DNA of 64,000 bases from NCBI GenBank assembly GCA_025210475.1, contig JAOARW010000063.1, positions 123,163 to 187,162 of the forward strand. The letters run 5' to 3'. The stretch comes from Carboxylicivirga sp. (lineage in GTDB: Bacteria; Bacteroidota; Bacteroidia; Bacteroidales; Marinilabiliaceae). The notes beneath the pieces are model-generated. The model searched no databases and was not told the DNA's origin. It saw only the letters and a list, made by a program, of their open reading frames with translations. Positions 27,023-35,529 of this stretch are shown here, piece by piece. Each line of letters starts with the position of its first letter. The stretch's first letter is position 1. Both the position numbers and the translations under genes were made by a program.

Positions 27023-28246
27023 ATGATGGAATCGATTAAAGAAATCTATAAAATCGGGTCTGGCCCATCAAGTAGTCATACCATGGGGCCTAAAAAAGCG
27101 GCTGAAATGTTTTTAAAAAGACAAGGGGAAGCGGCATCTTATAAAGTGACGCTTTTCGGTAGTTTAGCTGCAACCGGTAGAGGTCACTTAACTGATTTTG
27201 CCATCGAACAGGTTTTTAAGAAAAAGAATCTTTCTTTAAGTGTGGAGTGGAAGCCAGAAGAGTTTTTGCCGCGTCATTCAAATGCATTAACGTTTTATGC
27301 ATACGATGCAGATGGGACTGAAATTGATCGATGGACGGCCTACAGCGTTGGAGGAGGAACAGTGGTTGATGATTTTATTCAGGAGGAAACAAAAACCGTA
27401 TACAAGTTCACAACACTCGATGAAATATTAAAGTGGTGCGATAACAATGGAAAAAGTTTGTGGGAGTACGTTGAAGATGTTGAAGGACCTGAGATATGGG
27501 TTTACCTGGCAAAGGTTTGGAAGGTAATGAAAACAGCCATTAAAAAGGGCTTGGATGAAGAAGGAGTATTGCCCGGCGCTTTACGGTTACCAAGAAAAGC
27601 AGCTTCATATTATACAAAGGCTAAAAACTTCAGCGGACGAATGGAGCGTCGATCAATGATATATGCCTATGCTCTCGCTGTTTCTGAACAAAATGCAGCA
27701 GGGGGCACCATTGTAACAGCACCTACATGCGGAGCCAGTGGCGTATTGCCAGCCGTGCTTAATTTTATCGAATCTTATTACGATACAACTGATAAAAAAA
27801 TACTAAGAGCATTGGCTACTGCCGGCTTAATTGGCAATTTGGTAAAATACAATGCTTCGATTTCGGGTGCCGAAGTAGGATGCCAGGGAGAAGTAGGTAC
27901 AGCCTGTGCCATGGCATCGGCAGCCGCTACTCAACTTTTTGGAGGCACTATTTATCAGGTTGAATATTCTGCTGAGATGGGTTTGGAACATCATCTTGGA
28001 TTAACCTGTGATCCCATTGCCGGATTGGTTCAGATTCCTTGTATTGAACGTAATGCTTTTGCAGCAGCCAGGGCACTTAATCATAACACTTACGTTTTAC
28101 TCTCCGATGGTCGTCATCGCATTACTTTTGATGAAGTAGTAAAAGCGATGAAGCAAACGGGGCACGATTTACCAAATATTTATAAAGAAACTTCAACAGG
28201 TGGCTTGGCAGTATTTCATCAGGCTAAGGATATTATGGATAAATAA
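27023..28246 (+). CDS. sdaA: L-serine ammonia-lyase (iron-sulfur L-serine dehydratase)
   Basis: 407 residues (ATG-ATG start; either Met possible). Converts L-serine to pyruvate and ammonia with a labile [4Fe-4S] cluster. The N-terminal half has IYKIGSGPSSSHTMGPKKAA, the substrate-loop signature, and the C-terminal half has APTCGASGVLPAVL, GAEVGCQGEVGTACAMASAA and LTCDPIAGLVQIPCIERNAF, which supply the cluster cysteines. Single-chain form (alpha and beta parts fused). The oxygen-labile cluster agrees with the anaerobic character suggested by the glycyl-radical enzyme at 42.9-45.4 kb. No adjacent serine transporter. Confidence 0.95.
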   Translation: MMESIKEIYKIGSGPSSSHTMGPKKAAEMFLKRQGEAASYKVTLFGSLAATGRGHLTDFAIEQVFKKKNLSLSVEWKPEEFLPRHSNALTFYAYDADGTEIDRWTAYSVGGGTVVDDFIQEETKTVYKFTTLDEILKWCDNNGKSLWEYVEDVEGPEIWVYLAKVWKVMKTAIKKGLDEEGVLPGALRLPRKAASYYTKAKNFSGRMERRSMIYAYALAVSEQNAAGGTIVTAPTCGASGVLPAVLNFIESYYDTTDKKILRALATAGLIGNLVKYNASISGAEVGCQGEVGTACAMASAAATQLFGGTIYQVEYSAEMGLEHHLGLTCDPIAGLVQIPCIERNAFAAARALNHNTYVLLSDGRHRITFDEVVKAMKQTGHDLPNIYKETSTGGLAVFHQAKDIMDK

Positions 28247-28422
28247 ATATACTTCTTAGGCATATTGATACGACTTCCATTGAATTAAAATATTGGTGTA
28301 TAAATTCGATGAGGCGCTTTGTGGTTATATGATACGGATTTAACATTTTTTTTATGGTTAGAATTGTCCGGTCGAGTAATTATGATTACATTTATGTTAC
28401 TAAACCATACATTTAATACCTC

Positions 28423-28863
28423 ATGGAAATTCTATCCAATGTTGCAGTTATCTGGTTTGTTGCCGGAGCTGCCTTGTTACTTCTCGAATTTATTATTCCG
28501 GGAGTTTTTATTCTGTTTTTTGGAATCGGAGCTTGGGTAACAGCACTTTGTGTTTACCTTTTTGAACCATCGCTGGCGGTACAGTTTCTTATTTTCAGTA
28601 CTTCATCTGTTTTGGCATTAATTCTTCTGAGAAAAGTTTTACTTAAAAAACTTTATAAAATGCCAGATGCAGTTGATGATCCGGACGAAGAATTTATTGA
28701 TGGCATCGGCGAATGTATCACTAATATCAGACCCGATTCCGATGGTAAAGTTGAATTTAAAGGTACTACGTGGTCGGCATCGGCTGGCACCGAAATAAAC
28801 ATGGGTACCAAAGTTAAAATAATTAGAAAAGTTGGTTTGTTACTCGAAGTTGAACCTGCTTAA
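28423..28863 (+). CDS. NfeD-like membrane protein
   Basis: 146 residues. Starts at MEILSNVAVIWFVAGAALLL with two or three hydrophobic segments in residues 5-75, followed by a C-terminal OB-fold-like domain (about 85-146: GIGECITNIRPDSDGKVEFK, GTTWSASAG, GTKVKIIRKVGLLLEVEPA). This is the short NfeD1b form, without the protease domain, that pairs with SPFH/stomatin proteins. The partner gene begins 32 nt downstream. The pair is thought to organise membrane microdomains. Confidence 0.9.
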   Translation: MEILSNVAVIWFVAGAALLLLEFIIPGVFILFFGIGAWVTALCVYLFEPSLAVQFLIFSTSSVLALILLRKVLLKKLYKMPDAVDDPDEEFIDGIGECITNIRPDSDGKVEFKGTTWSASAGTEINMGTKVKIIRKVGLLLEVEPA

Positions 28864-28895
28864 TTCATTAACCCTTTTAATTATCTGTTGATTTT

Positions 28896-29816
28896 ATGGA
28901 TGCACAAAGTATTGTATTAATTGCGATTGGAGTAATTGTTCTTATTGTTATTCTTTCATGTATTAAAATTGTTCCGCAGCGTTCGGCATATATTATTGAA
29001 AGATTAGGTAAATTCAATGGAACCTTAACTGCCGGTTTTCATTTTTTAATGCCTTTTATTGATAAGGTAGCTTATAAGCATACCCTTAAAGAATCGGCAA
29101 TCGATGTGGCCTCGCAGTCATGTATTACAAAAGATAACATCGCTGTAGAAGTAGATGGTGTTTTGTATCTTCAGGTTATTGACCCAAAGAAAGCATCATA
29201 TGGTATCGATAACTATGGTTTTGCTGCTATTCAAATTGCACAAACCACCATGCGTAGTGTGATTGGTCGATTGGATTTGGATAAAACATTTGAAGAGCGT
29301 GAAACAATCAATACCAGTATTGTTGAAGCGGTTGACAAAGCCAGTGATCCTTGGGGTGTTAAGATTACTCGCTACGAAGTGAAAAACATCACACCTCCAC
29401 AGAGTATTAAAGATGCCATGGAAAAGCAAATGCGCGCTGAACGTGAGAAACGCGCAATGATTGCAGAATCGGAAGGTCAAAAGCAGGCCAAGATTAATGT
29501 GGCAGAAGGTGATAAGCAAGAGTTAATTGCACGATCAGAAGGTGAAAAGCAAAAGCGTATCAACGAAGCAGAGGGTAAGGCAGCTGAGATTGAGTTTGTG
29601 GCTGCTGCAACTGCAAAGGGTATTCGTGAGATTGCTTCATCAATTAATGAAAAAGGAGGTATTGATGCTGTTAACTTAAGGGTGGCAGAGCAGTACTTGG
29701 GTGAGTTTGGCAAGCTGGCCAAAACTAACAACACGATGATTATTCCTTCAAATATGTCGGATGTGTCGAGTATTATAGCGACGGCTACTTCGGTATTGGA
29801 GCAGACAAAAAAATAG
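28896..29816 (+). CDS. SPFH/Band 7 (stomatin-like, QmcA-type) membrane protein
   Basis: 306 residues. One N-terminal membrane helix (5-25) followed by the SPFH domain: VPQRSAYIIERLGKFNGTL, AIDVASQSCITKDNIAVEVD, YGFAAIQIAQTTMRSVIGRL and WGVKITRYEVKNITPP. A long charged coiled coil follows (KQMRAEREKRAMIAESEGQK, repeated EGxKQ units, about 175-235) and a helical tail. Matches slipin/stomatin-like proteins that oligomerise at the membrane, usually together with NfeD, as here. A strong terminator closes the two-gene unit. Confidence 0.94.
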   Translation: MDAQSIVLIAIGVIVLIVILSCIKIVPQRSAYIIERLGKFNGTLTAGFHFLMPFIDKVAYKHTLKESAIDVASQSCITKDNIAVEVDGVLYLQVIDPKKASYGIDNYGFAAIQIAQTTMRSVIGRLDLDKTFEERETINTSIVEAVDKASDPWGVKITRYEVKNITPPQSIKDAMEKQMRAEREKRAMIAESEGQKQAKINVAEGDKQELIARSEGEKQKRINEAEGKAAEIEFVAAATAKGIREIASSINEKGGIDAVNLRVAEQYLGEFGKLAKTNNTMIIPSNMSDVSSIIATATSVLEQTKK

Positions 29817-29837
29817 CATAACACAATTGGATTTTAT

Positions 29838-29863
29838 AAAGCGAGCTTCGGCTCGCTTTTTTT
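29838..29863 (+). terminator. Rho-independent terminator after the SPFH gene
   Basis: Stem AAAGCGAGC / GCTCGCTTT (29838-29846 and 29851-29859) with a TTCG tetraloop and a T7 run. Confidence 0.9.
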
Positions 29864-29964
29864 GTATTTGCTATTGAGATTCTTTAATGACCTTTATGTA
29901 TTCATTACCTTTGACTAAATGTAAGCAGCCTAAATGAAAGTTTATACCAAAAAAAGGATCAATA

Positions 29965-30171
29965 GTGGACTCCGAACAATACATAATATGTGATAATTGT
30001 AAAAGGCATTTCCGAAAAAGTGATTTGAACAGAAGCTGCTGTAACTGCTTTTGTTGCACCGGATGTGAGATATATGTTTGCAGTGATTGTAAATACGAAA
30101 TAATTTTTAACCTGAGTTCGACATTAAATTTTGGACTCAGACCGCTTATAGATAGTAATTTACAAATATAA
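29965..30171 (+). CDS. Cysteine-rich zinc-ribbon-like small protein
   Basis: 68 residues from a GTG at 29965, with AAAAAGG 7-8 nt upstream as ribosome-binding site; no ATG is available after the in-frame stop at 29935. Residues 9-45 contain eleven cysteines in CxxC-type pairs: CDNCKRHFRK, then RSCCNCFCCTGCEIYVCSDC. Such spacing suggests one or two zinc ribbons. The last ~17 codons (from about position 30109) lie inside the left arm of the inverted-repeat element at 30109-30374, so the tail may not be native. Short, GTG start, no homologue named here, so it could be a remnant. Confidence 0.5.
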   Translation: MDSEQYIICDNCKRHFRKSDLNRSCCNCFCCTGCEIYVCSDCKYEIIFNLSSTLNFGLRPLIDSNLQI

Positions 30172-30374
30172 AGAATGAATTAATAGTGGACTATTTCAAA
30201 GTCTTTATAAGCAGTAAATTGCTGTTTATAAGCGGCTTTCTATTTAGCTTTGTCTAAATAGTTGATTAACGGCCTTAAATTTCTTCGCAATAGTTTACTA
30301 TTACTCACAAATTATAAGTTGTTAATCAACTCTTAAGTTCAATCTGAGTTTAAAATTTAAATAGAACTCAGGTT
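30109..30374. repeat. Multibranched inverted-repeat element (MITE-like or structured RNA)
   Basis: Outer arms of about 33 nt: 30109-30141 (beginning AACCTGAGTTC) pair with 30343-30374 (ending GAACTCAGGTT), roughly 27 of 33 positions. Inside are three further helices. 30142-30163 with 30214-30235: 19 of 22 pairs and the other three are G-U. 30240-30247 with 30254-30261: perfect 8 bp with a 6-nt loop. 30261-30270 (GTTGATTAAC) with 30321-30330: perfect 10 bp. The layout is a closed outer stem with three branches. No ORF of its own; the left arm encodes the tail of the Cys-rich ORF. No clear target-site duplication. The remaining gap to 30538 is AT-rich and holds a candidate promoter. Confidence 0.65.
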
Positions 30375-30488
30375 GTAAAACCAATTGGTTCACCACCATC
30401 TTGTCAGTATCAAAACAAGGATATTTAGTATAGGCTCTCATTTACAAATAATTGCTAATACAATACAAAAAGTGTTAATCCTCATTTC

Positions 30489-30517
30489 TTTGGCACATTT
30501 TTTATGTGTTAAGTTTT
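30489..30517 (+). promoter_or_regulatory. Candidate promoter of the exported-protein gene
   Basis: TTTG (30489-30492), a 17-nt spacer and TAAGTTTT (30510-30517, one base off TAnnTTTG), 22 nt before the ATG at 30539. Spacing is slightly short. Confidence 0.35.
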
Positions 30518-30538
30518 TAAATTTTAAAAACTACGAAA

Positions 30539-31153
30539 ATGAAAAGGATTAAAAATGTTTTAGTTGCAGTTGGTATTTTAGTAAGTGTATCATCTGCTCA
30601 GGCAAGCGAAGGCGGATTGATTGAAGTTAATAACCATTCTACTTCGGGTCATTCCATTATCTCGGTTATCAACAAAGATTTTAATTACAGCAATATGAAT
30701 CTATTCTGTAATACCTCAGGAGAATCATTCTTGAGAGAATCCATTAGTGCCAAGCCAAGTATACAAAAACTGGTTGATTTAAATGAACTGGACAATGGAA
30801 ATTACACCATTGAATTAAGTGGTAAGAATGGATCGGTTCAAAAGGAATTTAAAGTTCAATATGGGCAAATACATATCGAAGCCAATGAAGATGTGTTTGA
30901 AGAGGCCAGGAATATGAAGTTTTTGTTCGATGAGGAAAAAAATAACTTGATTGTAAGTTATATTAATCCCAATAAAAATGACCTAACAATTAAGTTGGAA
31001 AACACGGACTGGAACGAAGATTTTGAAGTTATTGAGGCAGGTAATAAACTGGGGTATTCAGGTGTTTTTAACCTTAACAAGTTAAGGAAAGGTAATTATA
31101 GAGCAACCTTGATTTCGGGCGATCGATCATATCATTATGATTTTTACAGATAG
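30539..31153 (+). CDS. Exported protein of unknown function, beta-rich
   Basis: 204 residues with a clear signal peptide (MKRIKNVLVAVGILVSVSSA-QA). The rest is predicted beta-rich, with two similar halves: LVDLNELDNGNYTIELSGKN around residue 85 and FNLNKLRKGNYRATLISGDR around 180, both an L-x-x-G-N-Y-x-x-x-L motif typical of Ig-like or FlgD-like beta sandwiches used in Bacteroidota surface proteins. No catalytic residues recognised. Monocistronic, with its own promoter and a terminator. Confidence 0.75.
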   Translation: MKRIKNVLVAVGILVSVSSAQASEGGLIEVNNHSTSGHSIISVINKDFNYSNMNLFCNTSGESFLRESISAKPSIQKLVDLNELDNGNYTIELSGKNGSVQKEFKVQYGQIHIEANEDVFEEARNMKFLFDEEKNNLIVSYINPNKNDLTIKLENTDWNEDFEVIEAGNKLGYSGVFNLNKLRKGNYRATLISGDRSYHYDFYR

Positions 31154-31182
31154 AAAAGATGATTTTGAAGGAGAGTAAAAGC

Positions 31183-31228
31183 AAGCCAGTTTCTATAGAT
31201 ATAGATAAGATTCTGGCTTTTGTTTTTT
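31183..31228 (+). terminator. Rho-independent terminator
   Basis: AAGCCAG (31183-31189) pairs with CTGGCTT (31213-31219), with a long loop that itself contains CTATAGATATAG, followed by TTGTTTTTT. It lies 30 nt after the exported-protein stop. Confidence 0.65.
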
Positions 31229-31266
31229 AAGAATTGGCATTGATAAAAGATGCCTATTGGATTGGT

Positions 31267-31941
31267 TTATTCCTTTTTCAAGGTAACAACGATAACTCCA
31301 TTCATCCCTCTGGCTCCATATCTGGCCGAAGCGGCGTTGTCTTTTAACACACTGATGGATTTTACACTTTGCGGATCAATGTTACGAAATTGTTGAGAGC
31401 CTACAGGAAAACCATCTACTACAAATAGCGGAGAATCATTACCGCCCATTGTACTGATTCCTCTAATGCGTACAGATTCACCTGATACTTCTACTCCAGG
31501 CGATTTTGATTTGAGCATATCAAAAATGTTAGCATAAAACTCATAGGTTTCATTTTCGCTTGAAAGATGCGAAATACCATAACTTAACTGATCGAGGCTG
31601 ATATGGCCATAACCCGTTGCGATTTTTTCATTTTTATCACCGCCTCTAAAAACCAGATTGATGCGGATGGTATCGTTTGTTTTGTTTACAGTAACGGATT
31701 GCTTATAGAAACCATTGGCAATAATACTTAACTTATCTTTGGCTTTAGCTTCAATTTTAAAAATCCCTGTTGAATCTGACTCTACAGTTGTTTTCGTTTT
31801 ACGATTGGTAATTTCAGCTTTAAAAATCGGGAAGCTGTTAAATGCGGTAATTTTACCTGTTACGGTTTTGTTTTGAGCATTGATGAAAATGCTACTTGAG
31901 CACACCAAGGTGAGACACAATAGAGTTACTTTCTTAAGCAT
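31267..31941 (-). CDS. Orphan TonB-plug protein (carboxypeptidase-regulatory-like + plug, no barrel)
   Basis: 224 residues from the ATG at 31941, which begins a signal peptide (MLKKVTLLCLTLVCSSSIFI-NAQ); upstream in-frame Mets give no signal. Residues about 25-105 are a carboxypeptidase-regulatory-like beta sandwich (TVTGKITAFNSFPIFKAEI, DSTGIFKIEAKAKDKLSI). Residues about 140-224 are a SusC-type plug: VRIRGISTMGG, SPLFVVDGFPVG, SVKSISVLKDNAASARYGAR and GMNGVIVVTLKK. The protein then ends: no barrel. Not a frameshift remnant, since no barrel sequence follows on that strand. Such proteins may be carried in the periplasm as binding modules. Monocistronic; divergent from the SBF-like transporter. 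Confidence 0.85.
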   Translation of the reverse strand: MLKKVTLLCLTLVCSSSIFINAQNKTVTGKITAFNSFPIFKAEITNRKTKTTVESDSTGIFKIEAKAKDKLSIIANGFYKQSVTVNKTNDTIRINLVFRGGDKNEKIATGYGHISLDQLSYGISHLSSENETYEFYANIFDMLKSKSPGVEVSGESVRIRGISTMGGNDSPLFVVDGFPVGSQQFRNIDPQSVKSISVLKDNAASARYGARGMNGVIVVTLKKE

Positions 31942-32167
31942 AAGTAATTGAATGAAGGTTAATAAATACGATTTTAAAGGTATCATTTTTGACTCTTTAT
32001 ACAAATGGATTACTTGTATTTTGTTTAAATACATCTGCTTAGCATCAGTTGATAAGTGAATATGCTTGTTATTATACCATATTAATTGATGTGAAGCCCA
32101 GCTCGTATTATTCTGAGCATTTTGATAAAAAATGCCGGAGAGTGAAGTATTAAAAGCTTGGGTATGC

Positions 32168-32175
32168 TACTTTTG
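32168..32175 (+). promoter_or_regulatory. Candidate -7 element for the SBF-like transporter gene
   Basis: TACTTTTG fits TAnnTTTG and lies 20 nt before the ATG at 32196. No clear -33 motif. Confidence 0.35.
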
Positions 32176-32195
32176 TTTTTCAAACTTAAAGGTAG

Positions 32196-33155
32196 ATGTT
32201 GAAGAATATTGATGGTTTTATAATTGGATTATTTCTGATGATTCTGTTGGCTTGGTTATTCCCACAATTGGGAGTGTATGATGGGGCTTTCAATCTGGAG
32301 CATGCAACAGACATTGGGATCACATTAATTTTCTTCTTTTATGGTCTGAAACTTAGTCCTAAACAAATGAAAGAAGGATTAAGCAATTATCGGCTCCATC
32401 TATTAATACAGCTTGCGACTTTTGTTTTGTTTCCTTGTTTAATTATTACTTTTCTACCATTTATTCATACTGAGGAACAGGAAATGATTTGGTTGGCGAT
32501 GTTTTTTTTAGCAGTGCTACCTTCAACTGTTTCATCATCGGTTGTTATGGTGGTTCTTGCCAAAGGGAATATGGCGGGATCTATTTTTAATGCCAGTATC
32601 TCGGGATTGATTGGCATTATTGTTACGCCTTTATGGATTGGTCTATTCTGGACTATTGACGGGGCGTCTTTTAATTTTTCAGACATCATGTTAAGTTTGG
32701 TTTGGCAAATTTTGATTCCTGTTGTTGGTGGTTTGCTTTTACACAAGTATCTGGGGGCAATCGTGAAAAGAAATCTGAAAATATTGGCACGTTTTGATAA
32801 GTTGATAATTCTGCTGATTGTTTATAAAAGCTTTAGTAAATCATTCTCTAGCGGATTATTTGATGAAATCAGTTTAGGTGATATATCGCTGATAGGTATT
32901 TCTACAATAACATTGTTTGGGATCGTTTATGGCATCATACTTCTGCTGGCAAGAATGTTGAAATTCAACCGTGAGGACAAGATTACAGCCTTGTTTTGCG
33001 GTTCAAAAAAATCATTGGTTCATGGTTCGGTATTCTCCAAAGTGCTGTTTCAAAATGTTGCCGGACAAGGGCTGTTTCTTATCCCAATCATGTTGTACCA
33101 TTCTTTTCAACTTATAGTAGTCAGTTTTATTGCCGCGCGAAAAGGGCAACAATAA
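32196..33155 (+). CDS. Bile acid:sodium symporter-like (SBF-like, YfeH-type) transporter
   Basis: 319 residues, nine or ten hydrophobic segments. Marks of the SBF-like/YfeH group: LLAWLFPQLGVYDGAFNLEH, DIGITLIFFFYGLKLSPKQM, LPSTVSSSVVMVVLAKGNMA (crossover region) and LFCGSKKSLVHGSVFSKVLF near the C-terminus. These carriers move organic anions, usually with sodium; the substrate is unknown. Stands alone; the next gene begins 136 nt downstream. Confidence 0.9.
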   Translation: MLKNIDGFIIGLFLMILLAWLFPQLGVYDGAFNLEHATDIGITLIFFFYGLKLSPKQMKEGLSNYRLHLLIQLATFVLFPCLIITFLPFIHTEEQEMIWLAMFFLAVLPSTVSSSVVMVVLAKGNMAGSIFNASISGLIGIIVTPLWIGLFWTIDGASFNFSDIMLSLVWQILIPVVGGLLLHKYLGAIVKRNLKILARFDKLIILLIVYKSFSKSFSSGLFDEISLGDISLIGISTITLFGIVYGIILLLARMLKFNREDKITALFCGSKKSLVHGSVFSKVLFQNVAGQGLFLIPIMLYHSFQLIVVSFIAARKGQQ

Positions 33156-33291
33156 GCCCGATGCAGAAAGGATAACTTAAACATATTGGGGAGCATATTG
33201 AACATGAATGTGCGCTGCCTACAAATGATTGTTAATATATTTGAATAATTAATATTGATTACAACCAATAAATCCATTTATACCCATAGTC

Positions 33292-35475
33292 ATGAAACAT
33301 TTTGTTTTTTATTTAGCCTTTATCTTATTGGCTTATTCATGTAATTCCTCTGATCTAACAATTACCAACAAAGGAAAATCGAAATATAGTATTGTTATAT
33401 CAGAAAAGGCGGGAGCAGAAGAAAAAGAAGCTGCTGAAATATTACAGACATATCTTCAAAAGTCCACAGGGGCAAACCTTCCTATCGTTACCCAATCAAC
33501 TTCGTATGATATCCGACTAAATTTAGCCTCTGATACAGCACACTTTATTCGCTATTACGCCGATAATGAAAATTTACACCTGCAAGGTAGTGATGTGCAG
33601 TACCTAAAGTATTGCGTGTATGAGTTTTTAGAAAGAGAGCTGTCTTGTCGTTTTTGGGCGCCCGATGCGGAAACCATTCCTGAGCATAAACAGTTGAAAA
33701 TTGCAAAAGGTAAAAAATACCAATATAGCCCACGGGTACATGTTCGCACTGTTCATTCAAAATTATACTACGATAATCATGATTTTGCCGATAAGCAAAG
33801 AGTAACGTACGAAGCTTTCCCGATGTATGCACCTGGCGCTAAAGTTCATACTTTTCATCGCTTTATGCCTTCGGATAAGTATTTTAAAAAGCATCCTGAA
33901 TATTGTGCATTAGTAGATGGAAAAAGAAGAACAACCCAGTTGTGCTTGAGTAATCCTGATGTATTGGAAATAGTAAAGAAGGCTGTTGAAGGTATATTTA
34001 ATGAGAATCCCAATGCTTCTGTCGTGTCCGTAAGTCAGGATGACAATACGCAATATTGCCGCTGTGCCAAGTGTGAAGCTATACATAAAGAGGAAGGCAG
34101 TCCATCGGGTTCAATGATCCGATTTGTCAATGCTGTGGCTGCAACTTTTCCACAAAAAACAATCTCCACATTGGCCTATCAGTATACACGTAAGGCTTGT
34201 AAAACAGAGCCATTGGATAATGTACTCATTACACTTTGCTCAATTGAATGCGACCGTAGTGCTCCAATTACCGATAAGAGCCCTGATTTTGCAGATGACC
34301 TTCGAGACTGGAAACAATTGACAGATAACATACGAATATGGGATTATACCACACAGTTTACCAACTTTTTGGCTCCATTTCCTAATATCTACACTTTGGA
34401 GCCCAATGTGCGTTTTTTTGCCGATAACAATGCTAAATGGATTTTTGAACAACACAGTCACAACCCGAGTGAGCTATTTGAATTACGCTCCTATTTATTG
34501 GCCAGATTGCTTTGGAATCCAAATCGGAATACCGATGTTCTGATTCGTGAGTTTTGCGAAGGATATTACGGTCAGGCAGGCACTAAAGTGGCAGAGTACA
34601 TCACTAATATTCATGGCGAATTGGCAAAGGACCCTGACTTTTTCTTGTTCTTATACGGTGGACCCTCGCAAGCTTTTACCTCCTTTTTGCGCCCGGAAGC
34701 TTTGGATAATTACAATAAGAGTTTTGATGAGGCAGAACAAGCTGTTATTAATGACCCCGTATTATTGGAGCGCGTGAAAAGAGCCCGTTTAGGAGTGAGG
34801 TATGCAACATTGGAAGCATGTCGGGCTAATCTGACTGAGCAGTATTCATTAAAAAATACCAACTTTGCCAAATCGGAGTTAAAGGCTTTTGAGTCAAGTT
34901 GCGACAAAGGTGAGATAACGATGATGAATGAAACCCGTTTTATGGTAAGTGATTATCTGGATTTGTTTGAGCGAAACATCAAGCGGGCTGAAGCAACTAA
35001 TCTGGCATTTGGCAAAAAAGTGAAATTATTGACAAAACCACATAAGTACGCCAATGAAGATCCACAGACCTTAACCGATAATGCTTTTGGCGGAGGAAGT
35101 TTTTACGCCAACTGGTTGGGTTTTGAAGGAAATGATTTGAGTGCAGTTATTGATTTAGGTGAGAAACAAACCATACAAAATGTATCAACCGGTTTTCTTC
35201 AGGTAGTCAATCATGTTGTATTTTTTCCAACTGAAGTGAGTTATTATGCCTCAACAGATGGCAAACAATTTAGGCTGTTAGGTAAAGCAAAGAATAAAAG
35301 ACCACTTAGTCGCGATAGTAAGATCAACGATACACAAATGTTTCAGCTTGAATTTCCAGAAGTTAATGCCCGTTATATTAGGGTAGTAGCGAAAAACATG
35401 AAAACACCACCGGCCTGGCATCATGCAGTTGGTTTGCCTTCATGGATTTTTGCCGATGAGGTGCAGGTTTGGTAA
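33292..35475 (+). CDS. DUF4838 lipoprotein with C-terminal F5/8 type C (discoidin) domain
   Basis: 727 residues. Lipoprotein signal (MKHFVFYLAFILLAYSC). Residues about 25-125 form a GH67/GH20-N-like alpha-beta domain (GAEEKEAAEILQTYLQKSTG, GSDVQYLKYCVYEFLERELS, CRFWAPDAETIPEHK). The DUF4838 region follows (about 170-440; FKKHPEYCALVDGKRRTTQ, VVSVSQDDNTQYCRCAKCEA, TLAYQYTRKACKTEP), which is TIM-barrel-like and related to glucuronidase-type enzymes. The last ~140 residues look like a discoidin domain (NLAFGKKV near 565, then AVIDLGEKQTIQNVSTGF and ARYIRVVAKNM). Probably a surface glycosidase; activity not established for the family. Confidence 0.85.
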   Translation: MKHFVFYLAFILLAYSCNSSDLTITNKGKSKYSIVISEKAGAEEKEAAEILQTYLQKSTGANLPIVTQSTSYDIRLNLASDTAHFIRYYADNENLHLQGSDVQYLKYCVYEFLERELSCRFWAPDAETIPEHKQLKIAKGKKYQYSPRVHVRTVHSKLYYDNHDFADKQRVTYEAFPMYAPGAKVHTFHRFMPSDKYFKKHPEYCALVDGKRRTTQLCLSNPDVLEIVKKAVEGIFNENPNASVVSVSQDDNTQYCRCAKCEAIHKEEGSPSGSMIRFVNAVAATFPQKTISTLAYQYTRKACKTEPLDNVLITLCSIECDRSAPITDKSPDFADDLRDWKQLTDNIRIWDYTTQFTNFLAPFPNIYTLEPNVRFFADNNAKWIFEQHSHNPSELFELRSYLLARLLWNPNRNTDVLIREFCEGYYGQAGTKVAEYITNIHGELAKDPDFFLFLYGGPSQAFTSFLRPEALDNYNKSFDEAEQAVINDPVLLERVKRARLGVRYATLEACRANLTEQYSLKNTNFAKSELKAFESSCDKGEITMMNETRFMVSDYLDLFERNIKRAEATNLAFGKKVKLLTKPHKYANEDPQTLTDNAFGGGSFYANWLGFEGNDLSAVIDLGEKQTIQNVSTGFLQVVNHVVFFPTEVSYYASTDGKQFRLLGKAKNKRPLSRDSKINDTQMFQLEFPEVNARYIRVVAKNMKTPPAWHHAVGLPSWIFADEVQVW

Positions 35476-35529
35476 TACCGGCACATCAAATGCAATAATA
35501 ATTTTGTATCATTGCAGCCATTTTTGCTG

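Noticed and set aside
28319..28540. 73-codon plus-strand open frame before the NfeD gene
   Set aside because: Overlaps the NfeD gene by more than half in another frame and has no ribosome-binding site or family resemblance.
30489..30506. Sigma-54-like -24 sequence TTTGGCAC upstream of the exported-protein gene
   Set aside because: The -12 part reads TTATG instead of TTGCA, and a sigma-70-type Bacteroidota pair overlaps it with acceptable spacing; no enhancer-binding regulator is nearby.
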